A DNA stretch of 34,070 nt from Metabacillus mangrovi (lineage in GTDB: Bacteria; Bacillota; Bacilli; Bacillales; Bacillaceae). Under the pieces are notes generated by a model, which saw only the letters and a list, made by a program, of their open reading frames with translations, searched no databases and was not told the origin of the DNA. The position numbers were made by a program, and so were the translations under genes. Below, piece by piece: positions 16,500 to 24,265 of this stretch; the first letter of the stretch is position 1; the number at the start of each line of letters is the position of its first letter. Location: contig NZ_WMIB01000033.1 of NCBI RefSeq assembly GCF_009711125.1, forward strand, positions 1 through 34,070. Direction: 5' to 3'.

Positions 16500-16523
16500 T
16501 ATTATTTGAACAGTGGTTAATAA
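16500..16523 (+). promoter_or_regulatory. -10 box and candidate TetR operator before tetR gene
   Basis: TATTAT (16500-16505) is followed by CAGTGGTTAATAA (16511-16523). A related CACTGGTTAAATAA occurs at 17154-17167 before the downstream gene. The pair is a candidate autoregulatory operator of the TetR protein. Confidence 0.4.
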
Positions 16524-16537
16524 GTGAGGTGCAGCAG

Positions 16538-17119
16538 GTGGCAGCCAGAAAAGCAGTGACACAGGAACTATCGAGAGAGATCATCATGGAAGCAGCCCGC
16601 TCCCAATTTACTGCAGAAGGGTATCAAAACGTCTCCATGCGAAAAATTGCAAGAGAACTCGGCTACAGTCATGGATCTATTTACTATCATTTCAAGAACA
16701 AGGCCGAGCTCTTTTACGCAATCGTTAAAGCTGATTTTCAGCTGCTGGATCAGGTGCTCGATCAGATTCTTGAAGACAGCCATACCTCGGGGGAAGAAAA
16801 ACTTCATAAGATCTTTATGGGGTACATTGAATTCGGACTCACCCATCAAAGTCATTATGAAGTGATGTTTCTCATAAAAGATGAAGAGGTAAAAAGCTAT
16901 TTCGCTGAGGAACCGAACATAAGCTATGAGAAATTCGCACAGGCCATTTATCAGCTTTCGGCTGAAAAACCGTCTGTCCCGCAAATTTGGTCTGTCTTTC
17001 TGTCTTTGCACGGGTTTGTTACCCATTATTGCAAAACAGAAATGACATTTAAAGAAGCAGAAGAGATGGCGGAGCGGCATGCAAATTTCTTGATCAAAGC
17101 GCTTAACAGCTGCAGGTAG
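16538..17119 (+). CDS. TetR-family transcriptional regulator
   Basis: A 193-residue repressor. The N-terminal helix-turn-helix spans about residues 12-58: IMEAARSQFTAEGYQNVSMR, then IARELGYSHGSIYYHFKNKA, the classic TetR recognition helix. The remaining all-helical part would bind an unknown ligand and dimerise. GTG at 16538 is taken as start because GAGGTG lies 6 bp upstream; a GTG at 16529 overlaps that site. A CTGCAGG/CCTGCAG hairpin spans the stop codon (17110-17131). The next gene, an epimerase-like protein, is 65 bp downstream on the same strand and is a likely target. Confidence 0.88.
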   Translation: MAARKAVTQELSREIIMEAARSQFTAEGYQNVSMRKIARELGYSHGSIYYHFKNKAELFYAIVKADFQLLDQVLDQILEDSHTSGEEKLHKIFMGYIEFGLTHQSHYEVMFLIKDEEVKSYFAEEPNISYEKFAQAIYQLSAEKPSVPQIWSVFLSLHGFVTHYCKTEMTFKEAEEMAERHANFLIKALNSCR

Positions 17120-17135
17120 ATGATCCTGCAGTCTA

Positions 17136-17167
17136 TTGTTACCCACTATTGACCACTGGTTAAATAA
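17136..17167 (+). promoter_or_regulatory. Candidate promoter/operator before the epimerase-like gene
   Basis: TTGTTA (17136), an 18-bp spacer and TTAAAT (17160). ACCACTGGT, a perfect dyad around one base, overlaps the spacer, and CACTGGTTAAATAA resembles the element before the tetR gene. Confidence 0.4.
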
Positions 17168-17184
17168 CGAAAGGGGAATGGAAA

Positions 17185-18123
17185 ATGAAAAAAGCAGCAG
17201 TATTGGGAGCCTCCGGAGGAATGGGGTATCACTTAGTAATGGAGCTGGCAGCGAACGGAATAGAAGTGACCGCCTTTGCGAGGAACAGCGAAAAGCTGAA
17301 GCGGATGTTCGGAGATCTGCCTGGAATAACAGCCGTTTCCGGGGATGCACTCCATGAAAAAGAAGTGCTGAAAGCGTGCAGCGGTGCAGATTACATTTTC
17401 CATACAGTCAGTGTCCCATATCCGGACTGGGAAGAGGGGCATCCTGCAATAATGAGAAATGCTCTAAAAGCAGCAAAAGCAGAGAGTGCACGTCTGATTA
17501 TCATCGACAACATTTATGCGTATGGAAAGTCAGAAGGCAAAAAAGTAAAGGAAACGAAGCAAAAAAATCCCCATACAAAGAAAGGAAAAATTCGTCTCGC
17601 TCTGGAAGAAACGGTTAAAAACTCGGGCACGCCTTATCTATTCTTGCATTTTCCCGACTACTACGGTCCGAATGCCGAAAATACGCTGCTGCATCAAACG
17701 CTTAAGCCGGCAGCAGAAGGGAAAAGGCCCATTTTCATAGGGGATATGGACATGCAGCGGGAATTTATTTACACACCGGATGGAGCCAAGGCTGCAGTCA
17801 CACTAGCTTTAAAAGAAGATGCATATGGGCAGAACTGGAACATTCCCGGGAACGGTACAATCAGCGGAAACGACATCATGGTTCTCCTTAAGGAAGCAGG
17901 CTGTGCGAAACCGGCAATGAAAATTGGAAAAAGGATGATTTGGCTGATGGGACTGTGGGATGCCAATATGAAAGAAATGAGAGAAATGATGTACCTGTAT
18001 GAGAACCCGGTCATTTTATCTGGAGAGAAGGTTGAAGAATTCGCAGGAAATCTCCCGGCCGTCTCTTATAAAGAGGGAATTGTTCATACATTAAACGGAT
18101 TAAAACAGCAGCAGCGATCGTAG
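17185..18123 (+). CDS. NAD(P)-dependent epimerase/dehydratase-like protein (extended SDR)
   Basis: A 312-residue Rossmann protein. The nucleotide loop is VLGASGGMGYHLVMELAANG (residues 6-25, a GxxGGxG pattern), followed by an Arg-containing strand end (FARNSEKL) that favours NADP. IIIDNIYAYGKSEG carries the Tyr of the SDR active site region, and FPDYYGPNAENTLL is the typical post-catalytic loop. The usual YxxxK is not clean, so it may be an atypical SDR (NmrA/isoflavone reductase-like) rather than a true sugar epimerase. Substrate unknown. Probably controlled by the upstream TetR protein. A terminator stem overlaps the stop codon. Confidence 0.8.
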   Translation: MKKAAVLGASGGMGYHLVMELAANGIEVTAFARNSEKLKRMFGDLPGITAVSGDALHEKEVLKACSGADYIFHTVSVPYPDWEEGHPAIMRNALKAAKAESARLIIIDNIYAYGKSEGKKVKETKQKNPHTKKGKIRLALEETVKNSGTPYLFLHFPDYYGPNAENTLLHQTLKPAAEGKRPIFIGDMDMQREFIYTPDGAKAAVTLALKEDAYGQNWNIPGNGTISGNDIMVLLKEAGCAKPAMKIGKRMIWLMGLWDANMKEMREMMYLYENPVILSGEKVEEFAGNLPAVSYKEGIVHTLNGLKQQQRS

Positions 18124-18137
18124 AGATCGCTTTTTTT
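18113..18137 (+). terminator. Terminator overlapping the epimerase-like gene stop
   Basis: AGCGATC (18113-18119) pairs with GATCGCT (18125-18131), followed by seven T residues. The loop contains the TAG stop codon. Confidence 0.85.
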
Positions 18138-18235
18138 GTCCGAAAAGGAGAACTTTTGAAAAGAAGACAGCAGAATCGGAGTTTATCCCCTTAACTGGCG
18201 GAGTAACGGCGCTGTGCAGGATTAGCCGCTGTTAT

Positions 18236-18330
18236 TTATTTGCGAAAATCTCAGGATATTTGCGAAATCCGAACACTTATTTGCGAAAAAATTTATATAT
18301 TTGCGATTTTCTTTGATTTATTTGCGGATG
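18236..18330 (+). repeat. 20-21 bp periodic repeat array 2 (five units)
   Basis: TTTGCG occurs at 18239, 18259, 18280, 18300 and 18321: spacings of 20, 21, 20 and 21 bp. The unit is TATTTGCGAAA plus about ten variable, AT-rich bases. The orientation is opposite to array 1. It lies in a gene-free stretch (18138-18639); short frames across it have no ribosome binding site. Confidence 0.85.
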
Positions 18331-18459
18331 GAAAAATCAGGTTTGTGCCGGGGACCGGAATGTCCGGTTCCTGCCGAGTTAAGATAGGGGATCCGTCCCT
18401 TTTCGACCATAAAGGGGGATGGTAAGTTCCACGAATGCTGCTTCCCGGAAGCGGATTTC

Positions 18460-18501
18460 CTCCAAAATAGCAAATTAATGCTCCAAATGCGCAATTATCC
18501 C
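18460..18501 (+). repeat. Two-unit 21 bp direct repeat
   Basis: CTCCAAAATAGCAAATTAAT at 18460 recurs as CTCCAAATGCGCAATTATCC at 18481, exactly 21 bp later. It has the same period as array 2 upstream but a different core. Confidence 0.6.
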
Positions 18502-18505
18502 CCTG

Positions 18506-18534
18506 TTGACGGAAAATGAAAGCGTTTATAGAAT
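18506..18534 (+). promoter_or_regulatory. Promoter of the SSS symporter gene with overlapping cre site
   Basis: TTGACG (18506-18511), a 17-bp spacer and TAGAAT (18529-18534). TGAAAGCGTTTATA (18517-18530), a CcpA cre-like site, lies in the spacer, so binding would block RNA polymerase. Confidence 0.65.
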
Positions 18535-18590
18535 GGAAGGCAGACAGAAAAAGTTTAATAGACAAGTTAATTAAATTAATAAAGTAAAAA

Positions 18591-18616
18591 TGAAAGCGCT
18601 TATGAAAGCGTTAACC
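18591..18616 (+). promoter_or_regulatory. Two further overlapping cre sites
   Basis: TGAAAGCGCTTATG (18591-18604) and TGAAAGCGTTAACC (18603-18616) both match the TGWAANCG core and follow each other with a 12-bp offset. They lie between the promoter and the start codon, suited to roadblock repression by CcpA. Confidence 0.65.
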
Positions 18617-18639
18617 TTTCACACCAGGGAGTTGAGCCT

Positions 18640-20232
18640 ATGAATTTTATAACAGTTGCATCATTTATTTTCTTTACCGTACTCGTAGCAGTTATTTCTT
18701 ATTTTCTTACGAGGAAAGAGAAACTGGATACGCAGGAAGGCTACTTTTTAGGAGGACGAAGCCTTGGGGCATGGGTGATTGCCGGCTCCCTTCTATTAAC
18801 AAATCTATCGACTGAACAGCTGGTAGGGCTCAATGCAGACGGATACCAGTTTAATATGTCCGTGATGGGCTGGGAAGTAGGTTCGGCCATAGCCCTTGTA
18901 CTCGTTGCCTTCTTTTTGCTTCCGAGGTATTTAAAAGGCGGCCTGACGACCATTCCTGATTTCCTGGAAGAACGGTTCGACAGCGGCACGAAGCAAATTG
19001 TAACGCTTCTGTTCCTTTTCGGTTATGTATTAAACTTGCTTCCTCCGATTCTTTATTCAGGAGCGACTGCGTTAAGCTCGATCTTTAATGTGCAGGAAGT
19101 GTTCGGGGTCAGTTATGAAACGTCCATTTGGATGATGGTTTGGGCGATCGGGATCATTGGCTCCATCTATGCCATTTTCGGTGGACTGAAAGCGGTTGCT
19201 GTCTCTGACTCCATCAATGGCATCGGCCTTCTGTTCGGAGGTCTTTTGATTCCGTTTCTCGGTCTGTCGGTCCTTGGAGATGGCTCTCCGATTGCCGGTT
19301 TCCAGTCCATTGTCGAAAAAACTCCTGAAAAATTGAACTCAGTCGGAACAAATTCGGATCCGGTTCCATTCAGCACAATGTTTACCGGAATGCTGCTCGT
19401 CAACTTGTTTTACTGGGGCACGGCGCAGCATATCATCCAGCGTGCATTAGCTGCCAAAAACCTGAAAGAAGGCCAAAAGGGTCTGATCATCACAGCTATT
19501 GCCAAGCTTTTGGGCCCAGCGTTTTTAATTCTGCCGGGGATCATCGCCTTCAACATTTTCGGTCCGGGACTTGAGCCGATGGAGGCCTATCCGAAGCTTG
19601 TCAATCACGTACTGCCGACGCCGCTTGTAGGGTTCTTTGCAGCGGTTCTGTTCGGAGCGATCCTGTCTTCCTTCAACTCGGCGCTGAACTCATCCGTAAC
19701 CCTTTTTACGCTTAACATTTATAAGCCTTATTTCCGTCCGGATGCAACGGATGCCCAGCTTGTAAAGAACAGTAAAATTACTGGAACATTCCTGGCAATC
19801 TTCGCTATGTGTGTAGCACCGCTCATCATGTTTGTGCCTCAAGGATTCTTCCAGTACTTGCAGATCGTAAACGGGTTTTACAATGTTCCAATCTTAACGA
19901 TCATCATTATCGGATACGCGACTAAAAAAGTGCCGGCTATTGCTGCAAAGATCTCACTTGTCCTGTTCATCTCCGTTTACGCGGTAACCCAGCTAGTGTG
20001 GGACACAGGCGTTCATTTCCTTCACATTCTTGCTGTCCTGTTCGTCGTATGTTCCGGACTCATGCTTCTGATCGGAAAATTATGGCCGAAGGATACCGAA
20101 TATAACCTGGAGGATAAAAAGGTAGTGGACATGACTCCATGGAAGCTGCTTTACCCGATGGGCTTTGTCGCCATCGTTGCCATGATTACCGTATATGTTC
20201 TGTTCTCTAATGCCGGTTTCGCAAACGGCTAA
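18640..20232 (+). CDS. Sodium:solute symporter (SSS/SGLT type), probable sugar importer
   Basis: A 530-residue membrane protein with about fourteen helices. SSS-family features are FLGGRSLGAWVIAGSLLLTNLS in helix 1-2, GLKAVAVSDSINGIGLLFGG, the LFYWGTAQHIIQRALAAKN loop typical of SGLT-type sugar transporters, and AVLFGAILSSFNSALNSSVT with the second Na-site Ser/Ala residues. Length and loops fit the YidK/SGLT branch. Three cre sites upstream and the galK-galE-galT-beta-galactosidase genes 2-4 kb downstream make galactose or lactose the most plausible substrate; that is inference. The start at 18640 has GGGAG 10 bp upstream. Monocistronic, with a terminator at 20243. Confidence 0.85.
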   Translation: MNFITVASFIFFTVLVAVISYFLTRKEKLDTQEGYFLGGRSLGAWVIAGSLLLTNLSTEQLVGLNADGYQFNMSVMGWEVGSAIALVLVAFFLLPRYLKGGLTTIPDFLEERFDSGTKQIVTLLFLFGYVLNLLPPILYSGATALSSIFNVQEVFGVSYETSIWMMVWAIGIIGSIYAIFGGLKAVAVSDSINGIGLLFGGLLIPFLGLSVLGDGSPIAGFQSIVEKTPEKLNSVGTNSDPVPFSTMFTGMLLVNLFYWGTAQHIIQRALAAKNLKEGQKGLIITAIAKLLGPAFLILPGIIAFNIFGPGLEPMEAYPKLVNHVLPTPLVGFFAAVLFGAILSSFNSALNSSVTLFTLNIYKPYFRPDATDAQLVKNSKITGTFLAIFAMCVAPLIMFVPQGFFQYLQIVNGFYNVPILTIIIIGYATKKVPAIAAKISLVLFISVYAVTQLVWDTGVHFLHILAVLFVVCSGLMLLIGKLWPKDTEYNLEDKKVVDMTPWKLLYPMGFVAIVAMITVYVLFSNAGFANG

Positions 20233-20242
20233 ACGTCAGATC

Positions 20243-20272
20243 AAAGCCGCCGGATGTTCCCGGCGGCTTTTT
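20243..20272 (+). terminator. Terminator of the symporter gene
   Basis: An 11-bp stem AAAGCCGCCGG / CCGGCGGCTTT with a 6-nt loop and T residues. Confidence 0.88.
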
Positions 20273-20292
20273 ACATGGTTATGCCGCAGCAA

Positions 20293-20301
20293 TGGTATAA
20301 T
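20293..20301 (+). promoter_or_regulatory. Extended -10 promoter element
   Basis: TGGTATAAT, a perfect -10 box with upstream TG, 33 bp before the GTG at 20334. No good -35 box is at the usual distance. Confidence 0.5.
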
Positions 20302-20333
20302 AATCTTCAAATGCCAAAAGCAGGTGATTCAAC

Positions 20334-20567
20334 GTGAGTATACAAACCCTATATGATGACATCTATGAAAGGTTGGAAAAGGACCATCAATCCGTATTGG
20401 ACGTACTGCAGATCAGCCCATTGAATGCGGAAGAAAAAGAAAAGGCAGAGCGGATGGAGCTTGCTCTGCAAACGGCAAAAGATATCTTTGAAAATCTGAT
20501 GTCCCCCGGGACGACGATGAAAATCGTACATGCCAAAGCATCGCTGACAATCGAAATTAAGGAGTGA
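20334..20567 (+). CDS. Small hypothetical protein
   Basis: A 77-residue soluble, acidic protein without Cys or membrane segments, mostly predicted helical (DIYERLEKDHQSVLDVLQIS, then EEKEKAERMELALQTAKDIF) with a terminal strand-like KIVHAKASLTIEIKE. I do not recognise a family. The start is GTG at 20334, supported by AGGTGAT 6 bp upstream and an extended -10 element at 20293. It lies alone between the symporter terminator and repeat array 3, with no clear terminator of its own; the array begins about 40 bp after the stop. Confidence 0.6.
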   Translation: MSIQTLYDDIYERLEKDHQSVLDVLQISPLNAEEKEKAERMELALQTAKDIFENLMSPGTTMKIVHAKASLTIEIKE

Positions 20568-20610
20568 TCAGCCAGCGGAAGGCTTGCTGTTTCCTTGTCG
20601 AAATCACCCG

Positions 20611-20830
20611 AAAAGTCGATATATCAAAAAAATCGTCGATATCCTGTGAAAAAAGTAGATAACCGGGAAAAATCGTCGATATCCTGTGAAAAAAGTAGAT
20701 AACCGGGAAAAATCGAAGATATCCTGTGAAAAAAGTAGATAACCGGGAAAAATCGTCGATATCCTCTGAAAAAAAGAAGATAAACGAAAAAAATCGTCGA
20801 TAACTAGAGAAAATCGTCGATAACCCCAAA
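20611..20830 (+). repeat. 20 bp periodic repeat array 3 (eleven units)
   Basis: The GTCGAT/GTAGAT/GAAGAT core starts at 20615, 20635, 20655, 20675, 20695, 20715, 20735, 20755, 20776, 20796 and 20816, so the spacing is 20 bp except for one 21. Units alternate between AAATCGTCGATATCCTGTGA and AAAAAGTAGATAACCGGGAA, giving a 40-bp higher-order repeat for three cycles. The array fills the gap between convergent transcripts. Twenty is not a multiple of three, and the frames through it have no start signals, so it is non-coding. 20831-20956 shows decayed traces only. Confidence 0.9.
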
Positions 20831-20956
20831 AATTCGTACGCAAAAACAGCTAATATACAGAAAAATCCGCCGATGTTCTGCCGTTTGACATGGATATCCT
20901 TACGATGAGATCATCACCGGCGTCTGATAGCAGCAAAACAAGACCTGCTCGCTGCT

Positions 20957-21844
20957 TTACCGGTCCAATAGCTCGGGTCTGTCCCATTGCCAGCCGGATT
21001 TTTTCCTCCGAAGCTCTCCCGGGGATTTCCCTGTTACTTTCCGGCAAACCTTGTTTAAGTAGTTGGCATTTGTATAGCCGACGAGGCTTGCGATTTCCTC
21101 GGTCGTGTATTTCGTGTGCTCAAGCAGTTCGATGGCTTTGGAGATCCGGATCCGCGTTAAATATTGGATAGGTGTCATTCCGGTGTTTTTTTTGAAAATC
21201 CTCGTAAAATGGTATCTGGATAAGCCTGAGGCATCCGCCATTTCATCGGGACCGATCGGGTTTTGATAGGATTGGCGGGCAAAGAGGACGGCACTTACAA
21301 TGCTCTCCGGCCATTCATCCATTTCTTTGTCCAGTGCGGAAACATATTCGTACAGTTCCATAATAAATTGATAGGCAAGGCTTGAGCCCTTATAGGCAGA
21401 TGTAATGTTTTTGCTGTTGGCTTCATCATAAATCTGCTTGACGAGCTTAACCGGAACCGATTCGGGATGGAAACGGATGACTTGGTTCGTGTTGCTTTGA
21501 ATATGTTCAAAGCAGCGGTCTGCTTCTTTTCCGTAAATGGTTACATACATAAACTCCCATTTTTCGCTTGCTTCTGGCAGATAGTAGCGGTATTGACTCG
21601 GACTTTTAACGATAAAAGCATGGCCCGGCTGAATCCGGTGCACTTTTCCATCGATGTCGATTTCGCCGAACCCGGACAATGTGACTTGAAAAATCACTTT
21701 CCCCAGATCTTTGCGTTCCGTCCCGCTCCAGGAATAAATGCTGGAGGTCTGCTCTTCCCAGCCCACCGACCAAAGCTGTGCCAGCTGATTCAATGGTTCT
21801 TCTTTAAAACGGAACGCTACAGCCCCGTGCTGAATATCAGGCAT
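20957..21844 (-). CDS. AraC-family transcriptional regulator, probable activator of the gal/lac genes
   Basis: A 295-residue regulator. Residues about 1-150 form a cupin-like ligand-binding domain (FGEIDIDGKVHRIQPGHAFI). The last 100 residues contain two helix-turn-helix motifs: MADASGLSRYHFTRIFKKNT and TTEEIASLVGYTNANYLNKV followed by KVTGKSPGELRR, the AraC signature. It is transcribed divergently from galK, and the shared 228-bp region carries a 22-bp direct repeat of the kind AraC proteins bind. It therefore probably senses galactose, lactose or a derivative. The start at 21844 has GGAAGGAAG upstream; an ATG eight codons earlier has no such site. Confidence 0.87.
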   Translation of the reverse strand: MPDIQHGAVAFRFKEEPLNQLAQLWSVGWEEQTSSIYSWSGTERKDLGKVIFQVTLSGFGEIDIDGKVHRIQPGHAFIVKSPSQYRYYLPEASEKWEFMYVTIYGKEADRCFEHIQSNTNQVIRFHPESVPVKLVKQIYDEANSKNITSAYKGSSLAYQFIMELYEYVSALDKEMDEWPESIVSAVLFARQSYQNPIGPDEMADASGLSRYHFTRIFKKNTGMTPIQYLTRIRISKAIELLEHTKYTTEEIASLVGYTNANYLNKVCRKVTGKSPGELRRKKSGWQWDRPELLDR

Positions 21845-21969
21845 ACTAGCTTCCTTCCTTCCTATCATCTATAAAGCAAAAAAGAATACTTTCTTTGTGC
21901 TTGACTGGAATCCCCTATATCATACAGGCACTCAGTCCCCGTTAAATGAAAAGCAAAAAAATACCGTTC

Positions 21970-21991
21970 GTTCTCAACTATTTTACCATTG
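21970..21991 (+). promoter_or_regulatory. Direct repeat copy 1, candidate AraC-type operator
   Basis: A 22-bp element (TCAACTA core, CATTG end) that recurs at 22037-22058 with 18 of 22 bases identical. Its end overlaps the -35 box of the galK promoter, the usual position of an AraC-family activator site. Confidence 0.55.
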
Positions 21992-22017
21992 TCATCCCCT
22001 GTTCACACCTCTACAAT
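21989..22017 (+). promoter_or_regulatory. Promoter of the galKET-lac operon
   Basis: TTGTCA (21989-21994), a 17-bp spacer and TACAAT (22012-22017), about 55 bp before the galK start codon. Confidence 0.65.
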
Positions 22018-22036
22018 GGAAATAGATCATGTATCC

Positions 22037-22058
22037 GTTTTCAACTAATTTTTCATTG
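22037..22058 (+). promoter_or_regulatory. Direct repeat copy 2, candidate AraC-type operator
   Basis: Second copy of the 22-bp element, 67 bp downstream of the first, between the predicted start point and the galK ribosome binding site. A regulator bound here could repress, or loop with copy 1. Confidence 0.5.
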
Positions 22059-22072
22059 GCAGGTGGGAATTT

Positions 22073-23260
22073 ATGTATACACAGTTAATTAATCAATTTA
22101 ATGAAGTTTTCGGCCCGGGAGCGGAGGCGAGAATCTTTTTTGCTCCCGGAAGAGTCAACTTAATAGGTGAACATACCGATTATAACGGCGGCCATGTTTT
22201 TCCATGTGCGTTAGATGTCGGGACCTATTGTGTGGTAAGGGAGAGGCAGGATCAAACCGTAAGGATGTACTCGCTGAACTTTCAGGAGAAAGGGATGATC
22301 GAGTTTGCGCTTGAGGACCTTCAATATGTGAAAGACCATGATTGGGCAAATTATCCGAAAGGCGTCTGGAAGGAGTTCAGTGACCGGGGAGTGAAGCTTG
22401 CTGCCGGCGTGGACGTTCTTTACTTCGGTAACATACCTAATGGGGCCGGGCTGTCTTCTTCTGCTTCCATTGAACTGGCATCCGCCGTTATGATGAATGA
22501 ACTGACGGAATCTTCCTTCCCTATGCTTGATCTTGTGAAGATGAGCCAGCATGCCGAGAATGATTACATCGGAGTCAGCTGCGGCATTATGGACCAATTT
22601 GCAATCGGAATGGGGAGAAAAAATTCAGCTGTACTGCTCGATTGCCAGACGCTTGAGTACCAGTACAGCCCCCTTGAGCTGCAGGATGCCGTGCTTGTCA
22701 TCACGAATACAGGAAAGCGGCGGACGCTCGCTGATTCAAAGTACAATGAGCGCCGTGCAGAGTGCGAACGGGCACTTGAACAGTTGAAAACAAAATTGGA
22801 TATTCAGTCTTTGGGAGATCTCTCTGAAGAGCAATTCGAAGAGTATCAGCATGTGATTGAAAATGAAACAGACAGGAAAAGAGCGCGGCATGCGGTCATG
22901 GAGAATCTTCGCACGCTTGCGGCAGTGAAAAAACTGCAGCGTGGAGATATAGAAGGCTTTGGACAGCTGATGAATGAGTCACATGCTTCATTAAGAGATG
23001 ATTACGAAGTGACAGGGAAAGAACTGGATGCCCTCGCTGAAATTGCATGGAAGCAGCCTGGAGTCATCGGCTCACGTATGACAGGTGCGGGCTTTGGCGG
23101 CTGTACGGTCAGCATTGTGAAAAAGAGTGCAGTGGAGGCCTTTATTTCAGAAGCGGGCGCAGAATATGAGAGAGAAACAGGGCTGACGCCAGCCTTTTAT
23201 GTAGTGGAAGTCGGCGAAGGAGCAAGAGAAATAACCCATACAGGAGGAGAAAACAAATGA
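22073..23260 (+). CDS. galK: Galactokinase
   Basis: A 395-residue GHMP kinase that phosphorylates galactose to galactose-1-phosphate, the first step of the Leloir pathway. It carries the galactokinase signature [19 protein letters not shown] near residue 26, the GHMP ATP motif [15 protein letters not shown], the catalytic-base region [13 protein letters not shown] and the C-terminal [17 protein letters not shown]. The start at 22073 follows AGGTGGG. Its stop overlaps the galE start (ATGA), so the two are translationally coupled. First gene of galK-galE-galT-beta-galactosidase. Confidence 0.97.
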   Translation: MYTQLINQFNEVFGPGAEARIFFAPGRVNLIGEHTDYNGGHVFPCALDVGTYCVVRERQDQTVRMYSLNFQEKGMIEFALEDLQYVKDHDWANYPKGVWKEFSDRGVKLAAGVDVLYFGNIPNGAGLSSSASIELASAVMMNELTESSFPMLDLVKMSQHAENDYIGVSCGIMDQFAIGMGRKNSAVLLDCQTLEYQYSPLELQDAVLVITNTGKRRTLADSKYNERRAECERALEQLKTKLDIQSLGDLSEEQFEEYQHVIENETDRKRARHAVMENLRTLAAVKKLQRGDIEGFGQLMNESHASLRDDYEVTGKELDALAEIAWKQPGVIGSRMTGAGFGGCTVSIVKKSAVEAFISEAGAEYERETGLTPAFYVVEVGEGAREITHTGGENK

Positions 23261-24240
23261 CCATTTTAGTGTGCGGAGGAGCAGGCTACATTGGAAGCCA
23301 TGCGGTTTCAGAGCTGCTTGACCGGGGTGAGAAGGTTATTATTGCTGACAATCTGCAAAAAGGCCATGAAGGGGCAGTGCTTGAAGGTGCAACACTGTAT
23401 TCCGGCGATTTGAGAGATGAAGCGTTCCTCACAAAAGTCTTTGAAGAAAATGAGATTGAAGCGGTCATGCATTTTGCTGCCGACTCCCTTGTAGGCGAGA
23501 GCGTGGAAGAACCGTTGAAGTATTATGATAACAACGTAGGCGGCGCTCTTTCTCTATTAAAAGTGATGAAGAAGTTCAATGTTGATAAGATCGTGTTCTC
23601 TTCCACTGCAGCCACTTACGGGGAAGCAGAAAGCATGCCGATTCAGGAGACAGATCCGACTGAACCGACAAATCCTTATGGGGAAACAAAGCTTGCCATT
23701 GAAAAGATGCTGAAGTGGTCTGATCAGGCGCACGGATTGAAGTATATGGTGCTGCGCTATTTTAACGTAGCGGGCGCACATATGGACGGGAAACTTGGCG
23801 AAGACCATCAGCCGGAGACCCACCTCATTCCGATCATTTTGCAGGTAGCACTCGGCCAGCGTGAGAAAATTATGATTTTCGGTGATGATTATGCAACACC
23901 GGATGGCACCTGCATCCGTGACTATATCCATGTAACTGACCTCGCGGATGCTCATGTGCTTGCGCTTGAAGCATTGAGGAAACAGCCTGTCAGCGGGACG
24001 TACAACCTGGGGAACGGCAACGGTTTTTCCGTTAAAGAAGTAATCGATGCTGCAAGGTCGGTCACCGGACATGAGATTCCTGCAGAGGTGGCTCCAAGAC
24101 GCGCAGGAGATCCGGCGAGACTTGTCGCTTCTTCAGAAAAAGCAATGAGAGAACTCGGCTGGAAGCCAAAGTATGCCGATTTAAAAGTCATGATTGAAAG
24201 TGCCTGGAACTGGTACCAGAAACATCCGAACGGCTATTAA
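23257..24240 (+). CDS. galE: UDP-glucose 4-epimerase
   Basis: A 327-residue extended SDR that interconverts UDP-galactose and UDP-glucose. The NAD loop is [17 protein letters not shown] (residues 4-20). Further motifs are [20 protein letters not shown], the catalytic SSTAATYGE and YGETKLAIE (YxxxK), and [18 protein letters not shown] for the substrate. Length is typical. It overlaps galK by 4 bp and precedes galT by 25 bp. Confidence 0.97.
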   Translation: MTILVCGGAGYIGSHAVSELLDRGEKVIIADNLQKGHEGAVLEGATLYSGDLRDEAFLTKVFEENEIEAVMHFAADSLVGESVEEPLKYYDNNVGGALSLLKVMKKFNVDKIVFSSTAATYGEAESMPIQETDPTEPTNPYGETKLAIEKMLKWSDQAHGLKYMVLRYFNVAGAHMDGKLGEDHQPETHLIPIILQVALGQREKIMIFGDDYATPDGTCIRDYIHVTDLADAHVLALEALRKQPVSGTYNLGNGNGFSVKEVIDAARSVTGHEIPAEVAPRRAGDPARLVASSEKAMRELGWKPKYADLKVMIESAWNWYQKHPNGY

Positions 24241-24265
24241 AAATAGAGTAACGGGAGGGAAAGAA

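Noticed and set aside
18240-18425. 61-codon plus frame between the epimerase-like and symporter genes
   Set aside because: It lies across repeat array 2 and has no ribosome binding site.
20611-20830. CRISPR array
   Set aside because: Units are contiguous 20-mers without unique spacers, and no cas genes are present.
20557-20843. Minus-strand frames of 79-90 codons with repeated Phe/Tyr/Ile-rich segments
   Set aside because: They are translations of the 20-bp array; the period is not a multiple of three and there is no ribosome binding site.
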